Assembly (NCBI RefSeq): GCF_050717545.1
Contig: NZ_JBOITN010000037.1
Coordinates: forward strand, 42,630 to 106,629
Length of the DNA stretch: 64,000 nt
Reading direction: 5' to 3'
Origin: Clostridium_AD sp050717545
GTDB taxonomy: Bacteria > Bacillota > Clostridia > Clostridiales > Clostridiaceae
Positions 16,101-25,497 of the stretch are shown piece after piece. The position numbers and the translations under genes were made by a program. Each line of letters opens with the position of its first letter. Position 1 is the first letter of the stretch. The notes below the pieces were generated by a model. The model had not been told where the DNA came from. It was given only the letters and a program-made list of their open reading frames with translations, and did no database searches.

Positions 16101-16904
16101 CTACGTTCTGCTAAAAATGGTAATAAAAAATAGCACTGAAAAAGCAAAACTTGCAATATAATCATTATTCGTTATCTTTAACTCTTTCATCCTAGTTCTT
16201 CCTTCTCCACCCTTATAACATCTTGATTCCATAGCCATTGCTAATTCATCTGCCCTTCTAAATGAACTTATAAATAATGGAACTAAAATAGGAATTAGAC
16301 TTTTAGCCCTACTTATTAAATTTCCAGACTCAAAATCAGCACCTCTTGCCATTTGTGCTTTCATTATCTTATCAGTCTCATCCATAAGAGTAGGAATAAA
16401 CCTTAATGCTATAGTCATCATCATAGCAAGTTCATGAGCTGGCACGCCTATTCTCTTAAAAGGGTTTAGAATACTTTCAATACCATCAGTTAACTCTATT
16501 GGGGACGTTGTAAGTGTTAGTATTGACGTTCCCATAATTAAAAATACTAATCTAATAATCATAAATGCGGCAATAACTAAACCTTCTTTATAAACTTTTA
16601 TAAAATGCCACTGAATAAGTGGAAGGCTTCCATTTCCACTAGTCATAAATATATTTAATATTGCAGTAATGAGCAATAAAACTAAAATAGGCTTTAACCC
16701 ATTATAAATATACTTAAAGGATAGTTTAGCTATTAGTATTGTTACCACTAAAAATGTAAATATATATAAATATCCCACAAAATTATTCACCAAAAATAGG
16801 TTAATAATAAATAATACAGATATTAGTATCTTAAATCTTGAGTCCAATTTATGTACAAAAGAGTCGCCTGGTATATATTGACCTATTGTAATATCCTTGA
16901 TCAT
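16101..16904 (-). CDS. ecfT: ECF transporter transmembrane protein EcfT
   Basis: The membrane scaffold of the energy-coupling-factor vitamin transporter, linking two ATPases to interchangeable substrate-binding S components. About 267 residues with several hydrophobic helices (ILVLLLITAILNIFM, LVFLIMGTSILTL) and the two coupling motifs in the C-terminal half: AQMARGAD and MESRCYKGG. The ATG at 16904 has GGAGG 7 nt upstream; an open frame 11 codons longer lacks one. No S component is visible nearby, as expected for a group II ECF module shared by unlinked S proteins. Confidence 0.95.
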   Translation of the reverse strand: MIKDITIGQYIPGDSFVHKLDSRFKILISVLFIINLFLVNNFVGYLYIFTFLVVTILIAKLSFKYIYNGLKPILVLLLITAILNIFMTSGNGSLPLIQWHFIKVYKEGLVIAAFMIIRLVFLIMGTSILTLTTSPIELTDGIESILNPFKRIGVPAHELAMMMTIALRFIPTLMDETDKIMKAQMARGADFESGNLISRAKSLIPILVPLFISSFRRADELAMAMESRCYKGGEGRTRMKELKITNNDYIASFAFSVLFFITIFSRT

Positions 16905-16982
16905 ACAAATTCCTCCAATGTGTTTTAAAAAGCACATATTACTGTTATATATATGATACCTTCTTCGGGCAAAGTATTTATA

Positions 16983-17837
16983 CTAGTTTGTTTTGAGTAT
17001 CTTAAGCAATTCTTCTTTAGCTTTTTGTATTGTAAATATATCAGAAGATAAATTAAATCCTTTATTGTGCAGCTCGCGAATAAGATATGTTACTTGTGGT
17101 ACTGCTAGGCCCACGCTTTCTAGAATTTCTACTTGTCTAAATATTTTCTGGGGCGTTCCGTCCAAGATACATTTTCCATTATCCATCACTAAAATTCTAT
17201 TAGCAACCTTAGCTACATCTTCCATGCTATGTGATACTAAAATTATAGTCATGTCATTCTCATTGTAAAGATCAAGAATTTTTCCTAGAATATCATCTCT
17301 ACCCTTGGGATCAAGACCTGCTGTAGGTTCATCTAAAATTAGAATTTTGGGCTCCATAGCTATTACGCCAGCAATGGCTACTCTTCTTTTTTGACCACCA
17401 CTTATTTCAAAAGGTGACTTATCCTTATACTGCTGATAATCCAGACCTACGATTTTCATAGCCCTTTGAACTCTTTTATTTATCTCATCATTATCTAGAC
17501 CTAAGTTTTTAGGTCCAAAAGCAATGTCTTTTTCAATAGTTTCTTCAAAAAGCTGGTATTCAGGATACTGAAATACTAGTCCAACTTTCTTTCTTACATT
17601 TGTAAGTTTCACATTTTTCTGAGTTATGTCTATGTCATCAATTAACAATCTTCCTGCTGTTGGTTTTAATAATCCATTTATATGTTGTATCAGAGTAGAC
17701 TTTCCAGAACCTGTATGCCCAATTAGTGCTATAAATTCTCCTTGCTTTATCTCTATGGACACGTCATCTATAGCTTTTTTTTCAAAAGGAGTTTTCGCCA
17801 TATATATATATGATAAATTTTCTATTTTAATTGACAT
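16983..17837 (-). CDS. ecfA2: ECF transporter ATPase EcfA2
   Basis: A 284-residue ABC ATPase of the ECF module. Walker A GHTGSGKST, signature ISGGQKRRVAIAGV, Walker B ILILDEPTAGLD and the H-loop VSHSM are all present, so it should hydrolyse ATP. It pairs with EcfA1; the two genes overlap by 16 nt. The coupling Q-loop reads FQYPEYQLF. Confidence 0.96.
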   Translation of the reverse strand: MSIKIENLSYIYMAKTPFEKKAIDDVSIEIKQGEFIALIGHTGSGKSTLIQHINGLLKPTAGRLLIDDIDITQKNVKLTNVRKKVGLVFQYPEYQLFEETIEKDIAFGPKNLGLDNDEINKRVQRAMKIVGLDYQQYKDKSPFEISGGQKRRVAIAGVIAMEPKILILDEPTAGLDPKGRDDILGKILDLYNENDMTIILVSHSMEDVAKVANRILVMDNGKCILDGTPQKIFRQVEILESVGLAVPQVTYLIRELHNKGFNLSSDIFTIQKAKEELLKILKTN

Positions 17838-18667
17838 AATGCATTCACCATCTCATCTATAGTTAATATATCTGATCCTATATTAATACCATTTTGTCTA
17901 AGTTCATATGCAAGTTCTGTTACTTGCGGAACATCTAATCCTATTTTTTTCATAAGAGATACATTCCTAAATATTTCTTTAGGTATTCCATTCATCACAA
18001 CTTTTCCATTATCCATAACTACAATTCTATCAGCCTCTACTGCTTCTTCCATATTATGAGTTATTAAGATTATTGTTATGCCATATTTTTTATTTATCTC
18101 TTTTATAGTGCGCATAACTTCCTTTCTCCCAAATGGATCCAGCATAGCTGTTGGTTCATCGAAAACAATACATTTTGGCATCATAGCAAGAATACCTGCA
18201 ATAGCTACTCTTTGTTTTTGACCACCTGAAAGTAAATGTGGAGCATGTTTTCTGTATTCATACATTTGTACATTTTTTAAAGCTTCGTCTACTCTTTTTC
18301 TAATCTCCTTAGGTTCTAGTCCTAAATTTTCAGGTCCAAAAGCTACATCCTCTTCTACAATAGTTGCAACAATTTGATTATCAGGATTTTGAAATACCAT
18401 TCCTGCTATATTCCTAATGGGCCATAAATTATTTTCGTCGGAAGTTCTTAGTCCATCTACATAGACCTCCCCCGCCGTGGGCACTAGTAGAGCATTTATA
18501 TGTTTAGCAAAAGTTGATTTACCTGATCCATTATGTCCAAGTACTACCAAAAACTCACCCTTATTAACCTCTAAATCTAATCCATCAATGGCTACTTTAG
18601 GCTGTTCTTCTTCACTATGAGGGTACTTATAAACAAGTTTATTACATATAACCATTTTTTCACCCAT
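17822..18667 (-). CDS. ecfA1: ECF transporter ATPase EcfA1
   Basis: The other ABC ATPase of the ECF module, 281 residues. Walker A GHNGSGKST, Q-loop FQNPDNQI, signature LLSGGQKQRVAIAGI, Walker B CIVFDEPTAMLD and H-loop ITHNM are intact. The ATG at 18667 is preferred because GGAG lies 8 nt upstream; a GTG three codons earlier is inside that site. It is the first gene of the ecf-truA group, separated from rplQ by a terminator. Confidence 0.96.
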   Translation of the reverse strand: MGEKMVICNKLVYKYPHSEEEQPKVAIDGLDLEVNKGEFLVVLGHNGSGKSTFAKHINALLVPTAGEVYVDGLRTSDENNLWPIRNIAGMVFQNPDNQIVATIVEEDVAFGPENLGLEPKEIRKRVDEALKNVQMYEYRKHAPHLLSGGQKQRVAIAGILAMMPKCIVFDEPTAMLDPFGRKEVMRTIKEINKKYGITIILITHNMEEAVEADRIVVMDNGKVVMNGIPKEIFRNVSLMKKIGLDVPQVTELAYELRQNGINIGSDILTIDEMVNALCQLK

Positions 18668-18701
18668 AAGTGTCACTCCCTACGTTTATAAATATGAATA
18701 T

Positions 18702-18737
18702 GAAAATAGGGATTAAGTTTGTTCTCACTTAATCCCT
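18702..18737 (-). terminator. Terminator after rplQ (end of the alpha operon)
   Basis: AGGGATTAAGT / ACTTAATCCCT, a perfect 11-bp stem with an 8-nt loop, is followed by ATTTTCAT on the minus strand. The U-run is short, so some read-through into ecfA1 is possible. Confidence 0.75.
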
Positions 18738-18746
18738 TTGATCAAA

Positions 18747-19088
18747 CTATACTAATTCTATTATACTCATTTCTGCTGCGTCGCCTCTTCTTGGACCCAT
18801 TTTCATTATTCTAGTATAGCCGCCATTTCTCTCGGCATACTTAGGTGCAATATTGTCAAATAGATCTTTAACAACACTTTCTTCAGTAATAAATGCAAGT
18901 GCTTGCCTTCTAGCATGAAGATCTCCTCTTTTTCCAAGAGTTATCATTCTTTCAGCAAATTTTCTAGTTTCTTTTGCTCTAGTTACAGTAGTTTCAATTT
19001 TACCATACTTCAACAAATTAGTTGCAAGACTTCTAAACATTGCAATTCTTTGATCAGTGGCGCGTCCTAATTTACGGTACATTGCCAT
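18747..19088 (-). CDS. rplQ: 50S ribosomal protein L17
   Basis: L17 (113 residues) lies near the exit-tunnel side of the large subunit. The N-terminus MAMYRKLGRATDQR and the C-terminal GPRRGDAAEMSIIELV are diagnostic. GGAGG precedes the ATG by 7 nt. It is the last gene of the alpha operon, 12 nt after rpoA. Confidence 0.97.
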   Translation of the reverse strand: MAMYRKLGRATDQRIAMFRSLATNLLKYGKIETTVTRAKETRKFAERMITLGKRGDLHARRQALAFITEESVVKDLFDNIAPKYAERNGGYTRIMKMGPRRGDAAEMSIIELV

Positions 19089-19100
19089 GTGCGTTCCTCC

Positions 19101-20048
19101 TTACTCTTCAGTTAGTTTTAAGTTCAAACTCAAAGCTTGAAGTTTTTGTTCTACTTCTTCAAGTGATTTCTTACCTAAATTTCTAACCTTCATCATATCA
19201 TCCATTGATCTTTCTGTTAGTTCCTGAACTGTATTAATACCAGCTCTTTTTAAGCAGTTATAACTTCTAACAGAAAGGTCAAGTTCTTCTATAGTCATTT
19301 CAAGAACTTTTTCTTTCTTATCTTCTTCTTTTTCAACCATTATTTCAACATTATCAGCATGATCTGTTAATGTCATAAATAATTTAAAGTGTTCGATAAG
19401 TATTTTAGCTGATAAACCAATGGCTTCATCTGGTCTAATTGTTCCATTAGTCCAAATCTCGATAGTTAATTTATCATAATCAGTAATTTGGCCTACTCTA
19501 GTGTTTTCTACAGAAAAATTTACTCTTTTGACTGGTGTGTAAATTGAATCCACAGGAATAGTAGCAATAGCTAATTCATCTGTCTTGTTTTTAGCCATAG
19601 ACACATATCCTCTACCTCTATTAACAGTTAATTCCATATATAATCTAGCTTCATCATCTAATGTTGCAATATGTAAATCGTCATTAACGACCTCTATATC
19701 TCCATCAGTATTGATATCTGCTCCAGTAACAACACCTGGTCCTTTAGCATCAATATAAATTGTCCTAGGACCTTCTCCAGTCATTTTTAATGCTAAGCTT
19801 TTAATGTTTAGAATTAATTCTGTAACATCTTCCTTAACACCTTTAACTGTGGAAAATTCGTGAAGTACTGTATCAATCTTAACTGCACTTGTAGCAACTC
19901 CTGGCAATGAAGAAAGAAGAATTCTTCTTAATGCATTACCTAAAGTTATACCATAACCTCTTTCAAGTGGTTCAATAACAAACTTACCATAAGATCCATC
20001 TTCAGCTGTTTCTACACATTCTATTTTTGGCTTTTCAATTTCTAACAT
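19101..20048 (-). CDS. rpoA: DNA-directed RNA polymerase subunit alpha
   Basis: Alpha (315 residues) forms the dimer on which RNA polymerase assembles. The N-terminal domain carries EPLERGYGITLGNALRRILLSS. The C-terminal domain, with its helix-hairpin-helix LKRAGINTVQELTERS...VRNLGKKSLEEV, binds UP elements and activators. The acidic inter-domain linker (VEKEEDKKEKV) is as expected. It lies between rpsD and rplQ. Confidence 0.98.
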   Translation of the reverse strand: MLEIEKPKIECVETAEDGSYGKFVIEPLERGYGITLGNALRRILLSSLPGVATSAVKIDTVLHEFSTVKGVKEDVTELILNIKSLALKMTGEGPRTIYIDAKGPGVVTGADINTDGDIEVVNDDLHIATLDDEARLYMELTVNRGRGYVSMAKNKTDELAIATIPVDSIYTPVKRVNFSVENTRVGQITDYDKLTIEIWTNGTIRPDEAIGLSAKILIEHFKLFMTLTDHADNVEIMVEKEEDKKEKVLEMTIEELDLSVRSYNCLKRAGINTVQELTERSMDDMMKVRNLGKKSLEEVEQKLQALSLNLKLTEE

Positions 20049-20110
20049 AATAAACCCTCCTTTTTTTTATTGGCAACTTATTATGAGGGCAACTGATTCT
20101 ATATTAATGA

Positions 20111-20731
20111 CTATTTGCTGTATAATTCGACGATTAACGTTTCATTAACAGGAACATCTATATCTTCCCTAGTTGGTTGTGATAAAACTTTTCCTTCGAA
20201 TTTCTCTAAGTTAGCTTCTAACCAATTTGGTAAAGTTTTAGGGTTTTCAAGGAAAACCTTAAATTTCTCAGTAGCTCTGCTCTTTTCACATGCAGATACT
20301 ACTTCATTTGCTGTTAAACTGTAAGAAGGAATATCCACCTTTTTACCGTTAACTAAGAAATGTCCGTGAGTTACTAGTTGCCTAGCTTCTTGTCTTGAAT
20401 TACCGTAACCTAATCTATAAACTACGTTATCAAGTCTCACTTCTAGAAGTCTTAATAGGTTTTCACCTGTTATACCCCTTAACTTGTCAGCCTTTTCATA
20501 ATATCTTCTAAATTGACTTTCAAGTATTCCGTATATTCTCTTAGCCTTTTGTTTTTCTCTTAATTGTAATCCGTAATTGGACATTTTCTTCTTACTCTGT
20601 CCGTGTTGTCCTGGTGCATAGCCTCTTCTGGCAAATGCACATTTATCTGTAAAACATCTATCACCCTTAAGGTTTAGCTTCATGCCTTCTCTTCTACAAA
20701 GTCTACAAGTAGCTCCAGTATATCTTGCCAT
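20111..20731 (-). CDS. rpsD: 30S ribosomal protein S4 (zinc-binding form)
   Basis: S4 (206 residues) nucleates 30S assembly on 16S rRNA. The N-terminus carries a CRLC...CFTDKC four-cysteine cluster, the zinc-containing form. The S4 RNA-binding domain follows (LDNVVYRLGYGNSRQEARQL). ACCTCC-type pairing sits before the ATG. Alpha-operon order rpsM-rpsK-rpsD-rpoA-rplQ is kept. A role as autoregulator is known in Bacillus but nothing here shows it. Confidence 0.97.
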   Translation of the reverse strand: MARYTGATCRLCRREGMKLNLKGDRCFTDKCAFARRGYAPGQHGQSKKKMSNYGLQLREKQKAKRIYGILESQFRRYYEKADKLRGITGENLLRLLEVRLDNVVYRLGYGNSRQEARQLVTHGHFLVNGKKVDIPSYSLTANEVVSACEKSRATEKFKVFLENPKTLPNWLEANLEKFEGKVLSQPTREDIDVPVNETLIVELYSK

Positions 20732-20764
20732 TCAAATTACACCTCCTATTTACTATCCTATTAA

Positions 20765-21157
20765 TTAGACTCTTCTTCTCTTTGGTGGTCTACATCCGTT
20801 ATGTGGAATTGGAGTAACGTCTTTGATTAATGTAATTTCTAATCCAGCTGCTTGAAGTGATCTAATTGCTGCTTCTCTACCGCCGCCTGGTCCTTTAACA
20901 AATACATCAACACTTTTTAAGCCATGTTCCATAGCAGCTTTTGTTGCAGCTTCTGCTGCCATTTGGGCTGCAAATGGAGTGCTCTTTCTTGATCCTCTAA
21001 AACCTAGTCCACCTGCACTAGACCAAGACAAAGCATTACCAGCTACATCTGTAAGTGTAACGATGGAATTATTAAAAGTAGACTTTATGTGTGCACAACC
21101 ATGCTCAACATTTTTTCTTTCTTTTTTTCTTCTACTTCTTTTAACTTTCTGAGCCAT
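20765..21157 (-). CDS. rpsK: 30S ribosomal protein S11
   Basis: S11 (130 residues) lies on the platform of the 30S subunit beside the E site. The motifs NVEHGCAHIKSTFNNSIVTL and the C-terminal DVTPIPHNGCRPPKRRRV are diagnostic. It lies 15 nt after rpsM with a GGAGG site before the ATG. Confidence 0.98.
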   Translation of the reverse strand: MAQKVKRSRRKKERKNVEHGCAHIKSTFNNSIVTLTDVAGNALSWSSAGGLGFRGSRKSTPFAAQMAAEAATKAAMEHGLKSVDVFVKGPGGGREAAIRSLQAAGLEITLIKDVTPIPHNGCRPPKRRRV

Positions 21158-21172
21158 ATTATTCCCTCCTTA

Positions 21173-21541
21173 CTATTTCTTCTTACCGGCCATTGTTTTT
21201 TTAGGGCCTTTTCTTGTTCTAGCATTAGTTTTAGTTTTTTGTCCTCTCACTGGAAGACCTTTTCTATGTCTTATTCCTCTATAACATCCAATCTCCATTA
21301 ACCTTTTTATGTCTAGTGCAACTCTTCTTCTTAAGTCACCCTCGATTAAAAAGTTCTTTTGAATGTATGTTCTTAGTTCATTAACTTCCTCTTCAGTTAA
21401 ATCCTTAACCCTTGTATCAGGATTAACTCCTGTTGATTTAAGAATTCCCTGAGATTTTGTTAAACCTATACCAAATATATATGTTAAACCTATTTCTACT
21501 CTTTTTTCCCTTGGTAGGTCAATACCTGCTATTCTTGCCAT
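21173..21541 (-). CDS. rpsM: 30S ribosomal protein S13
   Basis: S13 (122 residues) sits in the 30S head and contacts the 50S subunit and P-site tRNA. The N-terminus MARIAGIDLPREKRVEIGLT and the basic C-terminal TKTNARTRKGPKKTMAGKKK are typical. It follows rpmJ after a 148-nt AT-rich gap (21542-21689), the start of the alpha operon; no convincing promoter was found in that gap. Confidence 0.98.
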   Translation of the reverse strand: MARIAGIDLPREKRVEIGLTYIFGIGLTKSQGILKSTGVNPDTRVKDLTEEEVNELRTYIQKNFLIEGDLRRRVALDIKRLMEIGCYRGIRHRKGLPVRGQKTKTNARTRKGPKKTMAGKKK

Positions 21542-21689
21542 TTACTGTTTACACCTCCCACGTACTTGTTGTTCCAATTTTATCACATCTTTAACTTAAA
21601 AACGATGTTATAAACATTTATTATTAATATTAACATTTAAGCTACTTTACTTTGTAAATAAAACCTACTAATATTTGCAAATAAACCCA

Positions 21690-21803
21690 TTAACCTTGTT
21701 TTTGTTTATGCTTAGGATTTTCACAGATAACCATTACTCTTCCTTTTCTTTTTATAATTTTACATTTTTCACACATAGGTTTAACTGATGGTCTTACTTT
21801 CAT
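21690..21803 (-). CDS. rpmJ: 50S ribosomal protein L36 (zinc form)
   Basis: A 37-residue protein, MKVRPSVKPMCEKC at the start, with Cys11, Cys14, Cys27 and His32 forming the zinc site of the C+ type. GGAGGG lies before the ATG. It follows infA by 15 nt, the standard spc/alpha junction order. Confidence 0.97.
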   Translation of the reverse strand: MKVRPSVKPMCEKCKIIKRKGRVMVICENPKHKQKQG

Positions 21804-21818
21804 AGCTAACCCTCCTTA

Positions 21819-22037
21819 TTACTTGTCTCTCCAAGTTATTCTCCCACGATTCAAATCATATGGGGAAAGTTCTACTGTAACCTTATCGCCTGGCAATATT
21901 CTTATAAAATTCATTCTTAACTTTCCTGAAATATGAGCTAGTATTTTATGCCCACTTTCAAGTTCAACTTGAAATATTGCATTCGGCATAGTTTCAAGCA
22001 CAACACCTTGCATTTCTATTATATCATCTTTTGACAT
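21819..22037 (-). CDS. infA: Translation initiation factor IF-1
   Basis: IF-1 (72 residues) is an S1/OB-fold protein that binds the 30S A site during initiation. The start is set at the ATG of MSKDDIIEMQGVVLE (22037), the conserved family start. The clear AAGGAGG is about 12 nt upstream, slightly long; an ATG eight codons earlier contains that site and would overlap the previous gene. The OB motifs LAHISGKLRMNFIRILPGD and LNRGRITWR are present. Confidence 0.97.
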   Translation of the reverse strand: MSKDDIIEMQGVVLETMPNAIFQVELESGHKILAHISGKLRMNFIRILPGDKVTVELSPYDLNRGRITWRDK

Positions 22038-22044
22038 AAGGTAA

Positions 22045-22326
22045 TCAAACCTCCTTACCATTCTCTGCAGACTGCAAAAATATTTTAATTTTAGAATTAG
22101 TGACCTCTTTTTTAGATAAAATTATACTTCTAATTTCTTCAGCAACGGTATCCGTAAAATTTAGATGTTTAACCTTCTTTTTCTTAGGTTTCTCAATCCT
22201 TCTTAACTCTCCATCAGAAATATACACATATTCATTATCAAGTATTCCTACCACAACAAAACTTTTATGCATATCTCTTCCCGCCTTAGAATTTACCACC
22301 TTACCTACAAGGCTATTTTTCTCCAA
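22045..22326 (-). CDS. KOW-domain RNA-binding protein (L14e-like)
   Basis: A basic protein of about 93 residues found between map and infA in many Firmicutes. It opens with a KOW-like segment (VGKVVNSKAGRDMHKSFVVVGI) and continues through a lysine-rich stretch (EKPKKKKVKHLNF). Ribosome or rRNA association is likely from context but unproven. The start is taken as TTG at 22326, with AGAGGTG 6 nt upstream; the GTG at 22335 lies within that site. Confidence 0.8.
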   Translation of the reverse strand: MEKNSLVGKVVNSKAGRDMHKSFVVVGILDNEYVYISDGELRRIEKPKKKKVKHLNFTDTVAEEIRSIILSKKEVTNSKIKIFLQSAENGKEV

Positions 22327-22340
22327 ATCATTCACCTCTA

Positions 22341-23087
22341 TTAGTTCAAAGTTAATATTTCAGGACCATTTTTTATAATAGCAACAGTATTTTCATAATG
22401 TGCAACTAAGCTGCCATCTCTTGTTACTACCGTCCACTTATTAGACTTTACTTTGACATAATGCTTTCCTATATTTATCATAGGTTCGATTGCAAGTACC
22501 ATACCATGAACTAACTTAGGACCTTTACTCGGAGCACCATAATTAGGAATCTCTGGATCTTCATGCATTGATGTTCCAATTCCATGACCTACAAAGTCCC
22601 TAACTACAGAGTATCCATGGCCCTGCGCATAACACTGAATTGCAGCAGATATATCTGATAACCTATTGCCGATTATAGCTTTTTCAACACCCTTGAAGAA
22701 ACTATTTTTAGTAACTTCAATTAGCATCGAAGCTCCACTAGATATTTTGCCTACCGGAAAAGTTCTAGCTGCATCTCCATGATATCCATTTAATATGGCA
22801 CCACAATCTATGCTAATTATATCTCCTTCAAGTAAAATCCGGTTAGTTGGAATTCCATGAACCACTTCATCATTAACAGATGTACAAATGGAAGCTGGAA
22901 ATCCATAATATCCCTTAAAAGATGGTTTAGCACCCTGATTTATTATGAACTCTTCAGCTAATTTATCAAGTTCTGCAGTGGTTATTCCAGGTTTTATTTC
23001 ACTCTGAATTAGTGCAAGAGTATCTGCAACCACTCTGCCCGCACATCTCATAAGTTGAACTTCCATATCACTTTTTATGCTTATCAC
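22341..23087 (-). CDS. map: Methionine aminopeptidase, type I
   Basis: Removes the initiator Met from nascent proteins. The 248-residue protein shows the metal ligands in order: DCGAILNGYHGDAARTF (two Asp), GHGIGTSMHEDPEI (His) and two later Glu (AIEPMINIG and YENTVAI). The GTG at 23087 overlaps the adk stop in a GTGA, implying translational coupling. The order secY-adk-map-infA is standard for Firmicutes. Confidence 0.96.
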   Translation of the reverse strand: MISIKSDMEVQLMRCAGRVVADTLALIQSEIKPGITTAELDKLAEEFIINQGAKPSFKGYYGFPASICTSVNDEVVHGIPTNRILLEGDIISIDCGAILNGYHGDAARTFPVGKISSGASMLIEVTKNSFFKGVEKAIIGNRLSDISAAIQCYAQGHGYSVVRDFVGHGIGTSMHEDPEIPNYGAPSKGPKLVHGMVLAIEPMINIGKHYVKVKSNKWTVVTRDGSLVAHYENTVAIIKNGPEILTLN

Positions 23088-23737
23088 TTCTCTAACGCTC
23101 CTAAGACACCACAGATATTTTCAAATACACTATCAATTTCAAGCGCCCCATTAACTACTGATAACAATTTCTTATCATCATAATACTTTATCAATGGTAG
23201 TGTTTGAGCCTCGTATATGTCTAGCCGTTCACTAACGGTCTCCTCAACGTCATCAGCTCTTTGCACAAGATCACTTCCACACACATTACATTTTCCGTCA
23301 ACTAGTGGCGGATTAAATTTAATGTGGAAGCTAGCACCACAGTTAAGGCAAACTCTTCGACCAGTCATTCTATTAAGAATGAACTCTCTAGGAATCTCTA
23401 TTAATAACGCAGTATCAAGGGAGTGACCCTTTTCGTCTAATATAGTTTTTAAAGCCTCACCTTGGTTAACAGTTCTAGGATAGCCATCTAGCAAAAACCC
23501 ATTTTTGCAATCTTCATTATTTAACCTATCCTTGATTATATCTATAGTCAATTGATCAGGAACTAAATGTCCCTTATCAATATGTTTCTTAGCTTTGATT
23601 CCAAGTGGAGTTTTTTCTGAAATATTCTTTCTGAATATGTCCCCCGTAGATATATGTGGTATGGAGAACTTCTCACTTATAGATTTTGCTTGAGTTCCTT
23701 TTCCGGCTCCCGGAGGACCTAACAAGATTATCCTCAT
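23084..23737 (-). CDS. adk: Adenylate kinase (zinc-LID form)
   Basis: Interconverts ATP + AMP with 2 ADP. The 217-residue protein has the P-loop LGPPGAGKGTQA, the AMP-binding STGDIFRKN and GYPRTVNQ, and a long LID domain with a four-cysteine zinc site (CLNC...CNVC) typical of Gram-positive enzymes. It follows secY by 22 nt and overlaps map by 4 nt. Confidence 0.98.
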   Translation of the reverse strand: MRIILLGPPGAGKGTQAKSISEKFSIPHISTGDIFRKNISEKTPLGIKAKKHIDKGHLVPDQLTIDIIKDRLNNEDCKNGFLLDGYPRTVNQGEALKTILDEKGHSLDTALLIEIPREFILNRMTGRRVCLNCGASFHIKFNPPLVDGKCNVCGSDLVQRADDVEETVSERLDIYEAQTLPLIKYYDDKKLLSVVNGALEIDSVFENICGVLGALEK

Positions 23738-23759
23738 AGAATCATCTCCTGGTAATAAT

Positions 23760-25040
23760 TTATTTAAGGAATCCTCGATAATGACGCATTACTAATTGTG
23801 ACTCAAGTTGCCTTAATGTTTCAATTGCAACATTTACCATAATTAATAACATTGTGCCACCAAAGTATATACCTTTAAAGTTTGTATATGAATCTACGAT
23901 AATAGGAAATATCGCTATAACAGCCGCAAAAGTTCCTCCCAGTATAGATATTTTTGTAAGTACCATATCTATATACGTTGCTGTATTCTCCCCTGGTCTA
24001 ATGCCTGGTATAAATCCTGATGATTTATGCATATTTTCAGCCATTTCATCAGGTTTAAATGTTACCTGAGTATAAAACCATGTAAAGAATACTATTAATA
24101 CAAAGTATACCAATGAATACTTCCAACTATTTCTTTCAAATATACTCCAAGGACTCCCTACAATGAACTTAGCAATTGCAGATGTCGGTTTAAGCTGAGC
24201 TATTGTTTCTGGGAATGTCATTACTGACATAGCAAAAATTATACCGATAACTCCAGATGCATTTACATTGATTGGAATATGTGTTGATTGCCCTTTAAAA
24301 ACTTTGTTTCCAACAGCTTTTCCTGCATATTGAACTGGAATTCTTCTTTCACCTAAACTTGCGATTACTACTGCAACTAATAACGCTGCAGCAATTACAA
24401 CAAACATTATAACCTCTACAAAATTTACATTTCCAGCCTTCTGAAGTGCAGCGATTTTATACGCTGTGGCAGGTAATCCAGATATAATATTGATAAATAT
24501 TATTAATGAAACACCATTACCAATGCCTTTACATGTAATTTGCTCACCTATCCACACCAAAAATGTTGATGCAGTTGTCATCGTTAGTATCACTAAAAAT
24601 ATGGTTAGACTAGATGTATCTGAGAATGCTCCAGTGCCTGATATAATTGCATACATACCAAAAGCTTGCAATGCACCAAGTACTATTGAAGCATATCTAG
24701 TAAAATCTTGTATTCTCTTGCGTCCTTCAATACCTTCTTTAGAAAGTTGTTCTAAATATGGAATTGCTATTACAAGTAATTGCATTATAATTGATGCATT
24801 TATGTATGGGCCAACACCCATAGCAAAAATACTAAATTTACCAAACGCACCACCTGAAAGCATATCATAAAAACTTAATAATGTGCCTCCATTACTAGTT
24901 AAACTTCCAAGTTTGCTAGCATCTACACCTGGAACAGGAATAAAAATACCCAATCGCATAATTACAACCATAAGTAGTGTGAATATCATACGTTTCTTTA
25001 AATCAGGGACTTTCCAGGCATTACGTAGGGTTGATAACAC
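23760..25040 (-). CDS. secY: Protein translocase subunit SecY
   Basis: The channel of the Sec translocon, 426 residues with ten predicted transmembrane helices. It opens LRNAWKVPDLKKRMIFTLLMV and carries the plug/pore segments MGVGPYINASIIMQLL and the cytoplasmic loop SLGERRIPVQYAGK. Translation starts at GTG directly after the rplO stop (TAAGTG). The Shine-Dalgarno GAGGTGA lies inside the last rplO codons, so the two are coupled. Confidence 0.98.
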   Translation of the reverse strand: MLSTLRNAWKVPDLKKRMIFTLLMVVIMRLGIFIPVPGVDASKLGSLTSNGGTLLSFYDMLSGGAFGKFSIFAMGVGPYINASIIMQLLVIAIPYLEQLSKEGIEGRKRIQDFTRYASIVLGALQAFGMYAIISGTGAFSDTSSLTIFLVILTMTTASTFLVWIGEQITCKGIGNGVSLIIFINIISGLPATAYKIAALQKAGNVNFVEVIMFVVIAAALLVAVVIASLGERRIPVQYAGKAVGNKVFKGQSTHIPINVNASGVIGIIFAMSVMTFPETIAQLKPTSAIAKFIVGSPWSIFERNSWKYSLVYFVLIVFFTWFYTQVTFKPDEMAENMHKSSGFIPGIRPGENTATYIDMVLTKISILGGTFAAVIAIFPIIVDSYTNFKGIYFGGTMLLIMVNVAIETLRQLESQLVMRHYRGFLK

Positions 25041-25481
25041 TTATATCACCTCGATTTTTCCTCCAGCAGCTTCAATTTTCTCAACTGCTCCTTTAGAGAA
25101 CTTTGATACCTTTATAGTTAAGTTCTTTTCTAAATTACCATTTCCAAGTATCTTAACTCCATCATACACTTTTCTTATAATTCTTTTCTCTAAGAGCAAT
25201 TCTGGTGTAATTTCTGTACCATCTTCGAATATATTCAGTCTATCTACATTTATACAAGAATATTTTTTTGCAAAAATATTAGTAAACCCTCTTTTAGGTA
25301 ACCTTCTGTATAAAGGCATTTGACCTCCTTCAAATCCTGGTCTAGTTCCACCACCTGATCTTGAGTTTTGTCCATCTTGACCTCTTCCTGCAGTTTTTCC
25401 CCAACCTGAACCTGTACCTCTACCGATTCTCTTTGGAGATTTTTTTGAACCTTCCGCAGGTCTTAACTCATGAAGTTTCAT
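25041..25481 (-). CDS. rplO: 50S ribosomal protein L15
   Basis: L15 (146 residues) is a late-assembling large-subunit protein. The glycine-rich N-terminus (MKLHELRPAEGSKKSPKRIG, then GRGTGSGWGKTAGRGQDG) is diagnostic, and GGQMPLYRRLPKRGF follows. The ATG has GGAGGTG upstream. It abuts secY. Confidence 0.98.
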   Translation of the reverse strand: MKLHELRPAEGSKKSPKRIGRGTGSGWGKTAGRGQDGQNSRSGGGTRPGFEGGQMPLYRRLPKRGFTNIFAKKYSCINVDRLNIFEDGTEITPELLLEKRIIRKVYDGVKILGNGNLEKNLTIKVSKFSKGAVEKIEAAGGKIEVI

Positions 25482-25497
25482 GTCAACACCTCCTCGT

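Noticed and set aside
22038..22061. Eight-codon N-terminal extension of IF-1
   Set aside because: It contains the AAGGAGG that serves the conserved start, overlaps the upstream gene and has no family support.
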